Source of the DNA: Bacteroidales bacterium UBA1374
GTDB taxonomy: Bacteria > Bacteroidota > Bacteroidia > Bacteroidales > UBA932
Direction: 5' to 3'
DNA: 64,000 nt
Assembly: GCA_002305545.1 (NCBI GenBank)
Contig: DBRG01000020.1
Location: forward strand, 5,180 to 69,179
The notes under the pieces are model-generated. The model saw nothing but the letters and a program-made list of their open reading frames with translations. It made no database searches and was not told the origin of the DNA. How positions within the stretch are numbered: position 1 is the first letter of the stretch; each line of letters starts with the position of its first letter. Positions 24,739 through 32,789 of the stretch are shown one piece after another. A program made the position numbers and the translations under genes.

Positions 24739-26125
24739 GGTGAAAAAATGGCTTGACATACTCTGGAAGATCACCGGAACTGCTGTCATCCTGGTTGGTT
24801 TCGGCTTTTTCATTTCACGTGTCATTAACAATGTTCCTTCTGCTGAGCTCTCAAAGGAAGAACAAGTAATTTCAATCATAGAAGAGGGAGGATGCTTTGT
24901 ATGCCATGGCGGTCCTGATTACTCCACCCACCTTCATTGGCCTGTTATTGGCCCCATTATTAGCAAAAAAGCTGAAAAAAGTATCCGGCACGCCGATGCG
25001 ACTTCTATCCTGGAACATTTTAATTCCGGCAGACCCATTGACGAGGCTTTACTTGTCAAAGTCCGGGAAGTAGTCTTTCACCGCAGCATGCCCCCTGTGA
25101 GCTACAGGATCATTCACTGGAAATCAGCAATCACAAAGGACAAACAGAAGATTTTGCTGCATTGGACCTATGAACGTATGGCTTCCGACCATAACTGGCC
25201 ACTGCCAACAAAAGAACATCCCTTTGAACCTGTCTTGCCCTTGCCGGATTCTTTGCCGGCAGACCTGGCAAAAGTGAACCTGGGGAGGATCCTGTACCAC
25301 GATCCGCGTCTTTCTGCTGACAGTACAGTTTCTTGTGCCACGTGCCATAACCTGGAAAGCGCCGGAGTGGATAATCTGGATTATTCTATCGGAGCATACG
25401 GACAACCGGGAATGTATTCTACACTTACAACGTACAACGTAGTTTTCCACCCGTTTTTTTTCTGGGAGGGGACTGCGTCCACCCTGCCCATTCAAACTGC
25501 CATGATATTGGTTGATCCCGTGATCATGGGGAACGAATCCTTAGAACCCGTTATTGAAAGGCTAAAGGCTGACATTCCCTTCACGAAGCTTTTTACTCAA
25601 ACCTATTCTGACGGTTTTACTGTAGAAAGCATCACCGATGCGCTGGCCGAGTACCACAAAGTATTGATCACGCCCGATGCTCCCTTTGACAGATACCTGC
25701 AGGGGGATTCTGAGGCTATAGGCCCCGATGCAAAAAAAGGATACCAGTTATTTAAAAGATTGGGTTGTGCCAGCTGTCACAACAGTATTGGCGTAGGAGG
25801 CAATTCCTTTCAATACATGGGTCTGTCCAATAATTTCTTTTCTACCGGAGACAGGATCAGTCTCCCTGACCTTGGCCGTTACAGGCTAACTGCCCGTCAG
25901 GAAGACATCCATAAATTCAAAGTTCCGGGACTAAGAAACATAGAATTAACCCATCCATACTTTCACAACGCCTCTGCCCCGGACCTGGAAACTGCCGTTG
26001 AAGCCATGGCTTTTCACCAGAGAGACATGTCTATAAACAAAGGTAAAGTTCACCAGATCGTATCCTTTATGCAAACACTTACCGGAACCTTCCGGGAAAT
26101 GCCGCCTACAGATTCAGAACGATAG
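24719..26125 (+). CDS. membrane-anchored tri-haem cytochrome c peroxidase-like protein
   Basis: The 468-residue product has an N-terminal membrane anchor (residues 15-35) and three CxxCH haem c sites at residues 59-63 (CFVCH), 206-210 (CATCH) and 350-354 (CASCH). The last two belong to a di-haem peroxidase/MauG-type domain (NLGRILYHDPRLSADSTVSC and KVPGLRNIELTHPYFHN are typical). The first is in an additional N-terminal haem domain, as in tri-haem peroxidases such as E. coli YhjA. It would reduce hydrogen peroxide in the periplasm with electrons from the quinol pool. Maturation genes lie directly upstream. Its stop overlaps the convergent gene by 12 bases. Confidence 0.88.
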   Translation: MKLTFAEVKKWLDILWKITGTAVILVGFGFFISRVINNVPSAELSKEEQVISIIEEGGCFVCHGGPDYSTHLHWPVIGPIISKKAEKSIRHADATSILEHFNSGRPIDEALLVKVREVVFHRSMPPVSYRIIHWKSAITKDKQKILLHWTYERMASDHNWPLPTKEHPFEPVLPLPDSLPADLAKVNLGRILYHDPRLSADSTVSCATCHNLESAGVDNLDYSIGAYGQPGMYSTLTTYNVVFHPFFFWEGTASTLPIQTAMILVDPVIMGNESLEPVIERLKADIPFTKLFTQTYSDGFTVESITDALAEYHKVLITPDAPFDRYLQGDSEAIGPDAKKGYQLFKRLGCASCHNSIGVGGNSFQYMGLSNNFFSTGDRISLPDLGRYRLTARQEDIHKFKVPGLRNIELTHPYFHNASAPDLETAVEAMAFHQRDMSINKGKVHQIVSFMQTLTGTFREMPPTDSER

Positions 26126-27061
26126 TGAAAAGACCTGGCTAATATAATAGGCCAGTGAGCTGATAATCAGCAATACAATCAACACCACGGATCCAAAAAA
26201 GCGTTTTCCTGTAAAAAGGGATGTGATCAGCAGCGATACCGGTATCATCATGATAAGTATATATCCGTTACTAAAAACGGGGTATGCAATGATCACTAAG
26301 CAGGAAAAAAACACAAACCAGAACATTGAACTATAAAACCGGGATACGTTCACCGTGGTGGTTGTATCGCGCCTTACCAGCCTTATGAATAAAGCCATTA
26401 TAACAAGGAACGCAATGAGAAAAACCATCACTGTCTCTGTAATAGAGAATGATTCAAAGGTTTCTGCCGGATTCCATAACTTGAAGTAATCCAGCCTCTT
26501 TCCCCAAAACATTGCCATATCATTGTTCATGAACCAAAGCAGGGCCCAAACAAGGAAACAGGGAGCCAGAATCCCGGCTGCAAAGGCGACCACATCTTTT
26601 CCCGATACTTTTGCCATCCGTATAAAACTGATCACAAAAGGTATGAGCAGGAAAAAAGCAGGAAAGAACAACAATCCCGCACACGTGATGAGAAAGGCAC
26701 TCATAAAAGGGCCTGAACGGGTGGCCGGCACATAGGCCGAATAAACCAGTTTACAGGTTGCAGCAGCAGCAAGCAAGGCTGCAACATGGGCCCAAAGATT
26801 GGAATAGGTCTGCGGGCAACAGGACACAAGCCATACATAAGAAACTATGATCCATTGGGTCCTTTCCGGCAACAAGCCGTAACGGTCGTTCAGATAAGAC
26901 ATCAGCAGTCCAGTTCCCAGAACCATCACTGCAGAGATCAAATGATGATACCAGGGCAGAGACACTTCCTGCGTAAAGTGATAAACCAGTCTGAAGACGG
27001 CCATGATGATGATGGACATAAAGACTGCCGCAGGAATACTTCGTTTTATGTATTGGATCAT
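26114..27061 (-). CDS. polytopic membrane protein, DUF6427-like
   Basis: The 315-residue protein consists mostly of hydrophobic segments, about ten, with short loops. It resembles the DUF6427 group of Bacteroidota membrane proteins, but I know of no assigned function. It starts one base after the stop of purD and is probably cotranscribed with it. Its 3' end overlaps the tri-haem gene from the other strand by 12 bases. No catalytic motif is visible. Confidence 0.72.
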   Translation of the reverse strand: MIQYIKRSIPAAVFMSIIIMAVFRLVYHFTQEVSLPWYHHLISAVMVLGTGLLMSYLNDRYGLLPERTQWIIVSYVWLVSCCPQTYSNLWAHVAALLAAAATCKLVYSAYVPATRSGPFMSAFLITCAGLLFFPAFFLLIPFVISFIRMAKVSGKDVVAFAAGILAPCFLVWALLWFMNNDMAMFWGKRLDYFKLWNPAETFESFSITETVMVFLIAFLVIMALFIRLVRRDTTTTVNVSRFYSSMFWFVFFSCLVIIAYPVFSNGYILIMMIPVSLLITSLFTGKRFFGSVVLIVLLIISSLAYYISQVFSLSF

Positions 27062-27062
27062 T

Positions 27063-28367
27063 TCACTGCTTTTTAAAATCCATCAGGTCTTCACCGATAT
27101 CTTTCCTGTAAACCATATCGGAAAAAGAAATGGATGAGAGTTGCCGGTAAGCTTTTTCGCGGGCAGTCAGCAGGGTTGAACCGGTGGCAGAAACAGCAAG
27201 CACACGTCCTCCTGCCGTAACAACATGAGGCATTGCTGATGTCCCCATGTGGAAAACGGTTGCCTCTTTTACGTGATCCAAACCCCGGACGGGAAATCCT
27301 TTCTTGACCTGACCCGGATACCCTCCCGAAGCTGCCACCACAGTTACGCTGTGACAGCTTGCAGCAGATAATGCAACTTTGTCCAGTGTCTTTGTTTTGA
27401 GGGAGTAGCAGGCAGCGGCCAGGTCGCCCTCCAAGCGCATCATTACAGACTCCGTTTCCGGGTCGCCCATCCGAACATTATATTCAATCACGTAAGGATC
27501 TCCGTTGCAATTGATCAGTCCAAAGAAAAGAAATCCCTGGTAATCGCACCCTCTTATGGCAAGACCTTCCAGGGTAGGCTTAATGATGCGTTCTTCCACT
27601 TTTTTCATAAAGTCAGCATCGGCAAAGGGAACGGGAGAGACGGCGCCCATTCCTCCTGTATTGGGTCCCTGATCATGCTCCCCTATTCTTTTGTAATCCT
27701 TTGCCTCGGGCAATACCTTATAATGGATCCCGTCCGTAAGTATAAAGACAGAGACCTCGGTTCCCCGGAGGAATTGCTCCACAACCACTTTATTCCCCGC
27801 TGCCCCGAATTTTCCCTCCATCATCTCCTTCAGTCCTGCGCGGGCTTTGTCCAGATTCGGTTCCACCAGAACCCCTTTTCCGGCAGCCAGTCCATCGGCT
27901 TTCAACACATAAGGAGGCTCCAGCGAATCCAGATAAAGACAGGCTTCGGCATATTGTCCGCAGGAAAAGGTGCGGTAAAGGGCTGTTGGAATGCGGCAGG
28001 CCGTCATGAATGCTTTAGCATGATCCTTGCTTCCTTCCAGACTGGCTCCCCGTCTGTCTGGACCTATGACCAGAATATTTTCAAGCCCTTTCCTGTTTTT
28101 GCAATAATCTGCAATCCCCATGACAAGGGGTTCTTCAGGTCCCACAACCAGCATGTCTATTGCATATTGGAGCAAAACGTTTTCAACAGATTGAAAATCA
28201 TTAGTCAATAATGCAACATTCTGCACCTGTTTCCCGTTTGTTAAAGTGAGGGATGAGGTTCCAGGATTACCCGGTCCCACAAAAAGGTCACTTACCAGAT
28301 GGGATTGGGACAATTTCCAGGCAAGGGCATGTTCCCTGCCACCTGAACCCAAAACAAGAATTCTCAT
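27063..28367 (-). CDS. purD: phosphoribosylamine-glycine ligase
   Basis: The 434-residue enzyme joins glycine to phosphoribosylamine with ATP in purine synthesis. It starts with MRILVLGSGGREHALAWKLS, has GPGNPGTSS and VVGPEEPLVMGIADYC, and contains the ATP-grasp elements PPYVLKADGLAAGKGVLVEP, EQFLRGTEVSVFILTDG, DYKRIGEHDQGPNTGGMGAV and EYNVRMGDPETESVMMRLEG. Length is standard. A TAACTTTG box on the minus strand at 28372-28379 lies only four bases before the ATG, so the message may be almost leaderless. Confidence 0.96.
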   Translation of the reverse strand: MRILVLGSGGREHALAWKLSQSHLVSDLFVGPGNPGTSSLTLTNGKQVQNVALLTNDFQSVENVLLQYAIDMLVVGPEEPLVMGIADYCKNRKGLENILVIGPDRRGASLEGSKDHAKAFMTACRIPTALYRTFSCGQYAEACLYLDSLEPPYVLKADGLAAGKGVLVEPNLDKARAGLKEMMEGKFGAAGNKVVVEQFLRGTEVSVFILTDGIHYKVLPEAKDYKRIGEHDQGPNTGGMGAVSPVPFADADFMKKVEERIIKPTLEGLAIRGCDYQGFLFFGLINCNGDPYVIEYNVRMGDPETESVMMRLEGDLAAACYSLKTKTLDKVALSAASCHSVTVVAASGGYPGQVKKGFPVRGLDHVKEATVFHMGTSAMPHVVTAGGRVLAVSATGSTLLTAREKAYRQLSSISFSDMVYRKDIGEDLMDFKKQ

Positions 28368-28462
28368 GATACAAAGTTAAAGAATCTCATGATAGCTGTA
28401 ACATCTTTCCGGGTTTTACGTCTTAATAGTGAAATAGAACACAAAATAAAAAAAATACACGT

Positions 28463-28936
28463 ATGAAAAAGATTTTTATAACATGCTTACTCCTGGCCGG
28501 AACCGTACTGGTGTCTTATGCACAAAAGGATTATGATGAACTGGTACGTCAATTTTCCATCCAGCCTGCTGCAGAACATATACGCGTTGGAAGTTTTGCC
28601 ATGAAACTGGCAGAATTATTTGTAGATCAAGATGTTGAGCGATTTATCAAGGGCGTTAATTCTGTGAGCATTCTTTCGCTTGAATGCTGTGATTCAAACG
28701 TTAAAGAGGCATTCAGACAACAAGCCGGGAGATTATCTGAAAAAGGACTGGAATTGATTGCAGAAGTGAGTGATGAGAGCGATCAGCTCCGTATCCTTGC
28801 AGAGGTGCACCAGGACAAAATTCACAGGTTTGTTGTAATTAATGTGGGAGAAGAACCCTGCCTGATCCAGATAAACGGCCGCATTGACCTCTCCTGTATG
28901 GACGAATTGGTATCCCAGAACACTAAAGACATATAA
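28463..28936 (+). CDS. DUF4252 family secreted protein
   Basis: The 157-residue protein has a signal peptide (MKKIFITCLLLAGTVLVSYA) cleaved before QKDYDEL and matches the Bacteroidota family DUF4252, including the KYEEL-like start, the repeated alpha/beta arrangement and the terminal GRIDLSCMDEL. Its function is unknown. It opens a five-gene cluster with a sigma factor and an anti-sigma-like protein and has a homologue at the other end of the cluster, so it is likely part of the regulated output or a sensor component. Confidence 0.8.
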   Translation: MKKIFITCLLLAGTVLVSYAQKDYDELVRQFSIQPAAEHIRVGSFAMKLAELFVDQDVERFIKGVNSVSILSLECCDSNVKEAFRQQAGRLSEKGLELIAEVSDESDQLRILAEVHQDKIHRFVVINVGEEPCLIQINGRIDLSCMDELVSQNTKDI

Positions 28937-28939
28937 AAA

Positions 28940-29125
28940 ATGAAAACAATTGAAACTACTAAAGAAGGACTTTATCCCATGGTGGTAATTGTGGTTCTGA
29001 CCATTGCTCTGCTGGTAATGGCCTTCACATGGAAATCCAATAATGAGATAAGTACTAAATTTGTTAGTGAACAAACAACTGCAGAACCTTTACAAGAACT
29101 GGTCACAGGTATTAAAAATGTTTGA
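28940..29125 (+). CDS. small single-span membrane protein of the sigma factor cluster
   Basis: This 61-residue protein has one membrane segment (residues 14-30, MVVIVVLTIALLVMAFT) with short polar tails and no recognised motif. The ATG lies three bases after the stop of the DUF4252 gene, and its TGA overlaps the sigma factor start by eight bases (ATGTTTGA). This tight packing in one direction makes it very likely to be a real gene despite its size. It might take part in sensing or anchor a partner protein; that is inference. Confidence 0.68.
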   Translation: MKTIETTKEGLYPMVVIVVLTIALLVMAFTWKSNNEISTKFVSEQTTAEPLQELVTGIKNV

Positions 29126-29633
29126 TGCCCAAACTTTTAAGGATACGTTCCTGCCCTGGCATGGTCATTTGTACCGCACGGCTTACCGGCTGCTCAACAG
29201 CCAGACAGATGCAGAAGATACGGTTCAGGACGTCTTTGTGAAGCTTTGGAATATGAGGGAAAACCTTTCCAGGATCAAAAACCTCCAGGCTTATGCCACC
29301 ACAATGACCCGCAATTTGTGCCTTGACAGGATGCGCTCCCCCGGCTACAGGAAATGGAACAGCGATGCTGCCGGGTCTTTGAAATACGAGTGGGCGGATG
29401 ACGTGGAACAGGCTGACCTGCAGGACGAACTGAAGATCGTCATGCACCTGGTAGACCAGCTGCCGCAAAAACAAAGGGAAATTTTCAGGATGAGGCATTA
29501 CAATGAATTATCCATGGAAGAAATAAAGCAGATTACCGGGCTGAGTCCTGTAAACATCCGGGTACATTTGTCCAGGGCGCAAAAAAAGGTAAGGGAACTT
29601 TACGAAAAAATCAATGGCTATGAAAGCAGATAA
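29118..29633 (+). CDS. ECF-family RNA polymerase sigma factor
   Basis: The 171-residue protein has sigma region 2 (LYRTAYRLLNSQTDAEDTVQ followed by DVFVKLW) and region 4 (QRE-IFRMRHYNELSMEEIKQ, then ITGLSPVNIRVHLSRAQKKV). It would direct RNA polymerase to a small set of promoters. I start at ATG 29118-29120 (MFDAQTFKDTFLPW) rather than at the ATG 57 bases upstream, since the longer form would only duplicate the end of the small membrane protein gene in another frame. The next gene probably encodes its anti-sigma factor. Confidence 0.92.
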   Translation: MFDAQTFKDTFLPWHGHLYRTAYRLLNSQTDAEDTVQDVFVKLWNMRENLSRIKNLQAYATTMTRNLCLDRMRSPGYRKWNSDAAGSLKYEWADDVEQADLQDELKIVMHLVDQLPQKQREIFRMRHYNELSMEEIKQITGLSPVNIRVHLSRAQKKVRELYEKINGYESR

Positions 29634-30021
29634 AATTAAAGATATTATGGACAAGCATTACCAGGGAATAGAAGTTCCCGGGGATCTGGAAGCCAGATTA
29701 TCGGCAACAATAGACAGGCTGGCTGCAGAAGAGGCACACAGTGACGGAGCAAGACCGGCACGCAGGGTTACGATGTGGAAGGTAGTTGCCGTTGCCGCAT
29801 CGGTTACCATAATCGTTACCCTTGCCCTGTTCCTGCCTGTGAGAGATAGTCATATTCAGATAGCAGACACCTGCACATATACACGGGATGCATACCAGGA
29901 AACAGAAGAGGTCCTGCAATATGTATCCTCCCTGATGAATAAGGGAGTTAACAAAGTTTCCGAGACGCATAAAAACATATCCGCAATAAATACAGTAAAT
30001 AAATATATTGAAATCAAATAA
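29614..30021 (+). CDS. putative anti-sigma factor, single-span membrane protein
   Basis: The 135-residue protein has a soluble N-terminal part of about 50 residues, one membrane segment (residues 57-75, VVAVAASVTIIVTLALFLPV) and a short outer part. Its start lies within the last 20 bases of the sigma factor gene; ATG codons at 29614 and 29620 are both possible. The gene order sigma then single-span protein is the standard layout of ECF sigma and anti-sigma pairs, which is my main reason for the call. No zinc-finger anti-sigma motif is visible. Confidence 0.65.
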   Translation: MAMKADKIKDIMDKHYQGIEVPGDLEARLSATIDRLAAEEAHSDGARPARRVTMWKVVAVAASVTIIVTLALFLPVRDSHIQIADTCTYTRDAYQETEEVLQYVSSLMNKGVNKVSETHKNISAINTVNKYIEIK

Positions 30022-30025
30022 TATT

Positions 30026-30499
30026 ATGAAAAAGTTAATCTTAGTCGCTTTAACATGTTTGCTGACCGTCTCTGCGTTTGGTCAGAGCCGTTTTTATAAA
30101 AAATTCTCCGGTTATGAAGGCATGACAAAAGTGTATATATCCCCCTCCATGTTCTCTCTAATGGGAGATGATATGCAACTGGACCTTACAGACGATGTAA
30201 ACATTGCGGGAGTAATAAAAAACATGAGTGGTCTTTACGTTCTGTCAACGTCCAATCCCGGATACATTGCCGAAATGAAAAAAGATTTCAGCGATTTGAT
30301 CAGTGCCGGAGAATTTGAAGTGCTCATGGAGGTAGAAGATGGTGAAGAGAAAGTCTTTATGTACATGCAAAAGCAGGAAGACATCATCACCGACTTGTAT
30401 ATCTGTGCAGATGAAAACAGTGAATTCAGTGTCATCTACATGTCAGGGAAACTTACTTCGGAAGACCTGAAAGAAATGATGAAAGGGGTTAAACAATAA
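30026..30499 (+). CDS. DUF4252 family secreted protein, second copy
   Basis: The 157-residue protein has a signal peptide (LILVALTCLLTVSAFGQ) and the DUF4252 layout: SGYEGMTKVYISPSMFSLMG, then a helical segment and a closing SGKLTSEDLKEMMKGV. It is related in plan to the protein at 28463 but distinct in sequence. I start at ATG 30026-30028, four bases after the stop of the anti-sigma gene. It is the last gene of the sigma cluster and is probably secreted to the periplasm or attached to the outer membrane. Confidence 0.82.
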   Translation: MKKLILVALTCLLTVSAFGQSRFYKKFSGYEGMTKVYISPSMFSLMGDDMQLDLTDDVNIAGVIKNMSGLYVLSTSNPGYIAEMKKDFSDLISAGEFEVLMEVEDGEEKVFMYMQKQEDIITDLYICADENSEFSVIYMSGKLTSEDLKEMMKGVKQ

Positions 30500-30502
30500 G
30501 AA

Positions 30503-30886
30503 TTATTCGTAAAAAAGCAACACAGAAAAAGACCCCTCATATAGTTTTGTTTTTTTTCCTCTGAGATTCCTGGTACTTGCCGAGAATCTCAGTATTTTTT
30601 CATTCCCTGCAACCGTCGTTTCCATGGCTATCCCATTTCCATTGATATCAATAAGTCTTCCGGATCCAAGTATTACATTGCATGCGATTACTTCATCGCA
30701 GGATAAGGAGATCTCACCCAGTTCTATTTTTTCTGATAGCAGATTAACCACGTAAGCCCCGGACATTTTTGGAGAAACTTCTACTCCGTCAATTATTTCT
30801 GCAGAAATATGGCCTGTAACGGTAACTTGTCCGTAAAGACTCGTTGTCAGAAAAGTTAAGGCGAGGTATATGACGAATTTATTCAT
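30503..30886 (-). CDS. small secreted protein downstream of the radical SAM gene
   Basis: The 127-residue product has a signal peptide (VIYLALTFLTTSLYG) and a mature beta-rich domain (VTVTGHISAEIIDGVEVSPK, IELGEISLSCDEVIACNVIL). The pattern is somewhat like DUF4402 adhesin-type domains, but the match is weak. It starts with ATG at 30884-30886, overlapping the end of the radical SAM gene by eight bases, so the two are coupled. It could be a substrate, a partner or an unrelated envelope protein; two cysteines lie close together near residues 68-74. Confidence 0.62.
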   Translation of the reverse strand: MNKFVIYLALTFLTTSLYGQVTVTGHISAEIIDGVEVSPKMSGAYVVNLLSEKIELGEISLSCDEVIACNVILGSGRLIDINGNGIAMETTVAGNEKILRFSASTRNLRGKKTKLYEGSFSVLLFYE

Positions 30887-32081
30887 GACCTTCAATATTT
30901 GTGGGAAATAAGGGGTCTGGAAAATCGTACCGGGACAACAATGGACAAATATACTTAAATAAACAATTGGAACATACACTGCTATCCCAGGTTTTATTCC
31001 ATAGTTCTGTGTGAAAAAGATTGATGGTGTCTTTAACGTAGGAAATTGGATTCCTGTACATATTGGCTACGGCAGGGGCATCAAAAGAGCCATAGACATC
31101 GCCGTTTGGCAGAATAAACGTTCTGTAAAAATAATGATTGTTTACTATCCGGACACGTTCATTGAACGAAAGCAAACCACAACCACAGGCCAAGTCATCC
31201 TGTAGCAAAAAAACATGTTCCTTTAAAAAGTCAGTGTGCGGTCCGGTGTTTGCTATAGAAATATAAAAGTTGATAATCTCGTTATCCTGAACATATTTCC
31301 GGCAGGATTCCAGATCTTCAGGACTGGTTATGATAAAATTATACGTGTAATCTTCAAGTGGGCTGAAAGAGACTTGTTTGTCAATGGGAAAGTCAATGAT
31401 CACGACTGTATCCCGGGGTTTGACCATTTTTTCTATGCCATTGATGCAATTCTTGTAATGTAAGTGGTACCTGCACCTTATGGAAGATTCTGACAGTGTG
31501 GTTACGATTTCCGGAAACCGGGGATGAAGGGTGATATCTCCACCGCAAATATTGATGACAAAGGATTGGGTCCCGGATACGTCCTGAAGCAGATCCATTA
31601 TCAGCTGCGGATCCATGACCGCCCCCCCCTCTGTGCGGGTGCAACATTTGAATTGTGTGAAATATTTGGAGCACAGGCTACAGTCTTGTGGACAGTCTTC
31701 GTTGATCACTAAGGTAATGTTGCTGCCTGGTTTTCGCAGATCGTCCTTGGTTGTTGAATGCATTCTTACAAGGTACGGTGTCAGGACAGCAGGTCTTTTC
31801 ATTCCGCGTCGCACCCGTGTTAATACACCCATGTTGAGATCGCATATTTTGTCAATATAATCCTTGCAATAGGAGTATTTGTATGAGTCGGAAGAAAACT
31901 CCAGCACCCCGAATGAGGCCGGCTCCAGCAACCTTTCCATCAACCTGGCACACTGCTCTTTCTGGTTGAAAATAATAGCATTCATATTCTTTGTGTTCAA
32001 CAACAGCACATTGTCGTTCTTAACAACAGGATAAACATATGGATTCAGGTGGAACCGGAAAGTTGTAGGCAATGTGCTCAT
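30879..32081 (-). CDS. radical SAM/SPASM-like protein related to Bacteroidales peptide-maturation (pseudo-rSAM) families
   Basis: The 400-residue protein has an N-terminal PqqD-like stretch (VVKNDNVLLLNTKNMNAIIF), a radical SAM motif C-x3-C-x2-C at residues 130-137 (CPQDCSLC), the INICGGDITLHPRFPEI segment, and a C-terminal cysteine group (VCSNCLFKYICPLLSRYDFP) like SPASM domains. The N- and C-terminal parts recall the pseudo-rSAM protein of GG-Bacteroidales peptide systems (TIGR04150), but those lack the iron-sulfur cysteines, which are present here. It may modify a peptide or protein. Two small secreted proteins flank it; no obvious double-glycine precursor peptide is seen. Confidence 0.75.
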   Translation of the reverse strand: MSTLPTTFRFHLNPYVYPVVKNDNVLLLNTKNMNAIIFNQKEQCARLMERLLEPASFGVLEFSSDSYKYSYCKDYIDKICDLNMGVLTRVRRGMKRPAVLTPYLVRMHSTTKDDLRKPGSNITLVINEDCPQDCSLCSKYFTQFKCCTRTEGGAVMDPQLIMDLLQDVSGTQSFVINICGGDITLHPRFPEIVTTLSESSIRCRYHLHYKNCINGIEKMVKPRDTVVIIDFPIDKQVSFSPLEDYTYNFIITSPEDLESCRKYVQDNEIINFYISIANTGPHTDFLKEHVFLLQDDLACGCGLLSFNERVRIVNNHYFYRTFILPNGDVYGSFDAPAVANMYRNPISYVKDTINLFHTELWNKTWDSSVCSNCLFKYICPLLSRYDFPDPLFPTNIEGHE

Positions 32082-32174
32082 GTTTACTTAAAAGATATGA
32101 AAAAGGTATTACGGAACATCGAATGAATGCCGAAAAACAATATTAAAATTGTCTGGAGAGAAACTACCTGGCTG

Positions 32175-32606
32175 TTACTTAAGGTTGTATATGAAATTGC
32201 CCTGGTAGCATTTTTCAGGAGTCAGTACCATTACGGTATACCGTCCCGCTTGTTCCATCCCGGTTAACTGGAAGGCGTTTATTACCCCGCCTGTTGCAAC
32301 AGATTCCTGAAAATAAAACGATTCATTATCATTGACAATGATCAGCAGGCAGTCAGGTCCTTCCTGCATGATACGGACGCATAGTTCCTTTGCATCCAGG
32401 TCAACCCATACGCCGGGTGCATTCTTATCAAACCTGCTTGAATTCTGATCAGCAGATGAGGAAAAACCTTTCTGGCTCCTTGGCTTTGGAGTTGTAGGAC
32501 CAGTCTGTTTCATCTCAACAATTTCACTGTGGTTTTGTGACATCAATGAAACAGGAAAACTTACTAAAAGTACTAAAGTGAAAATTAATAAATGTCGTGT
32601 CCTCAT
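32175..32606 (-). CDS. secreted protein, DUF3244-like
   Basis: The 143-residue product has a signal peptide (LLIFTLVLLVSFPVSLMSQ), a Ser/Lys/Pro-rich linker and a C-terminal beta-sandwich-like part (residues 65-143) resembling DUF3244: LCVRIMQEGPDCLLIIVNDN, then the ITGMEQ-type turn and GRYTVMVLTPEKCYQGNF. Such small secreted domains are common beside regulators in Bacteroidales. The start at ATG 32604-32606 follows a TATCTTTG box at 32629-32636 on the minus strand. It precedes the radical SAM gene by 93 bases and probably shares its transcript. Confidence 0.68.
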   Translation of the reverse strand: MRTRHLLIFTLVLLVSFPVSLMSQNHSEIVEMKQTGPTTPKPRSQKGFSSSADQNSSRFDKNAPGVWVDLDAKELCVRIMQEGPDCLLIIVNDNESFYFQESVATGGVINAFQLTGMEQAGRYTVMVLTPEKCYQGNFIYNLK

Positions 32607-32628
32607 AGCTGTATATTTTGAATCATTA

Positions 32629-32636
32629 CAAAGATA
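32629..32636 (-). promoter_or_regulatory. -7 promoter box before the DUF3244-like gene
   Basis: TATCTTTG on the minus strand matches TAnnTTTG and ends 22 bases before the ATG, the spacing seen for several genes here. It would drive the three-gene unit down to 30503. Confidence 0.5.
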
Positions 32637-32789
32637 ATGGCTTTTGAACAATAAAGGCCCTCAAAACGTACAGAATTTGGTCAGCATTGGTTTTTTATAC
32701 ACCTGATTTACAGTGCGTTATAAAACTGAAAAGTCAGCACGAAAAAGATCGACATAATTGTCTGTCTATCAGCGTTTTACGCTAACCGT

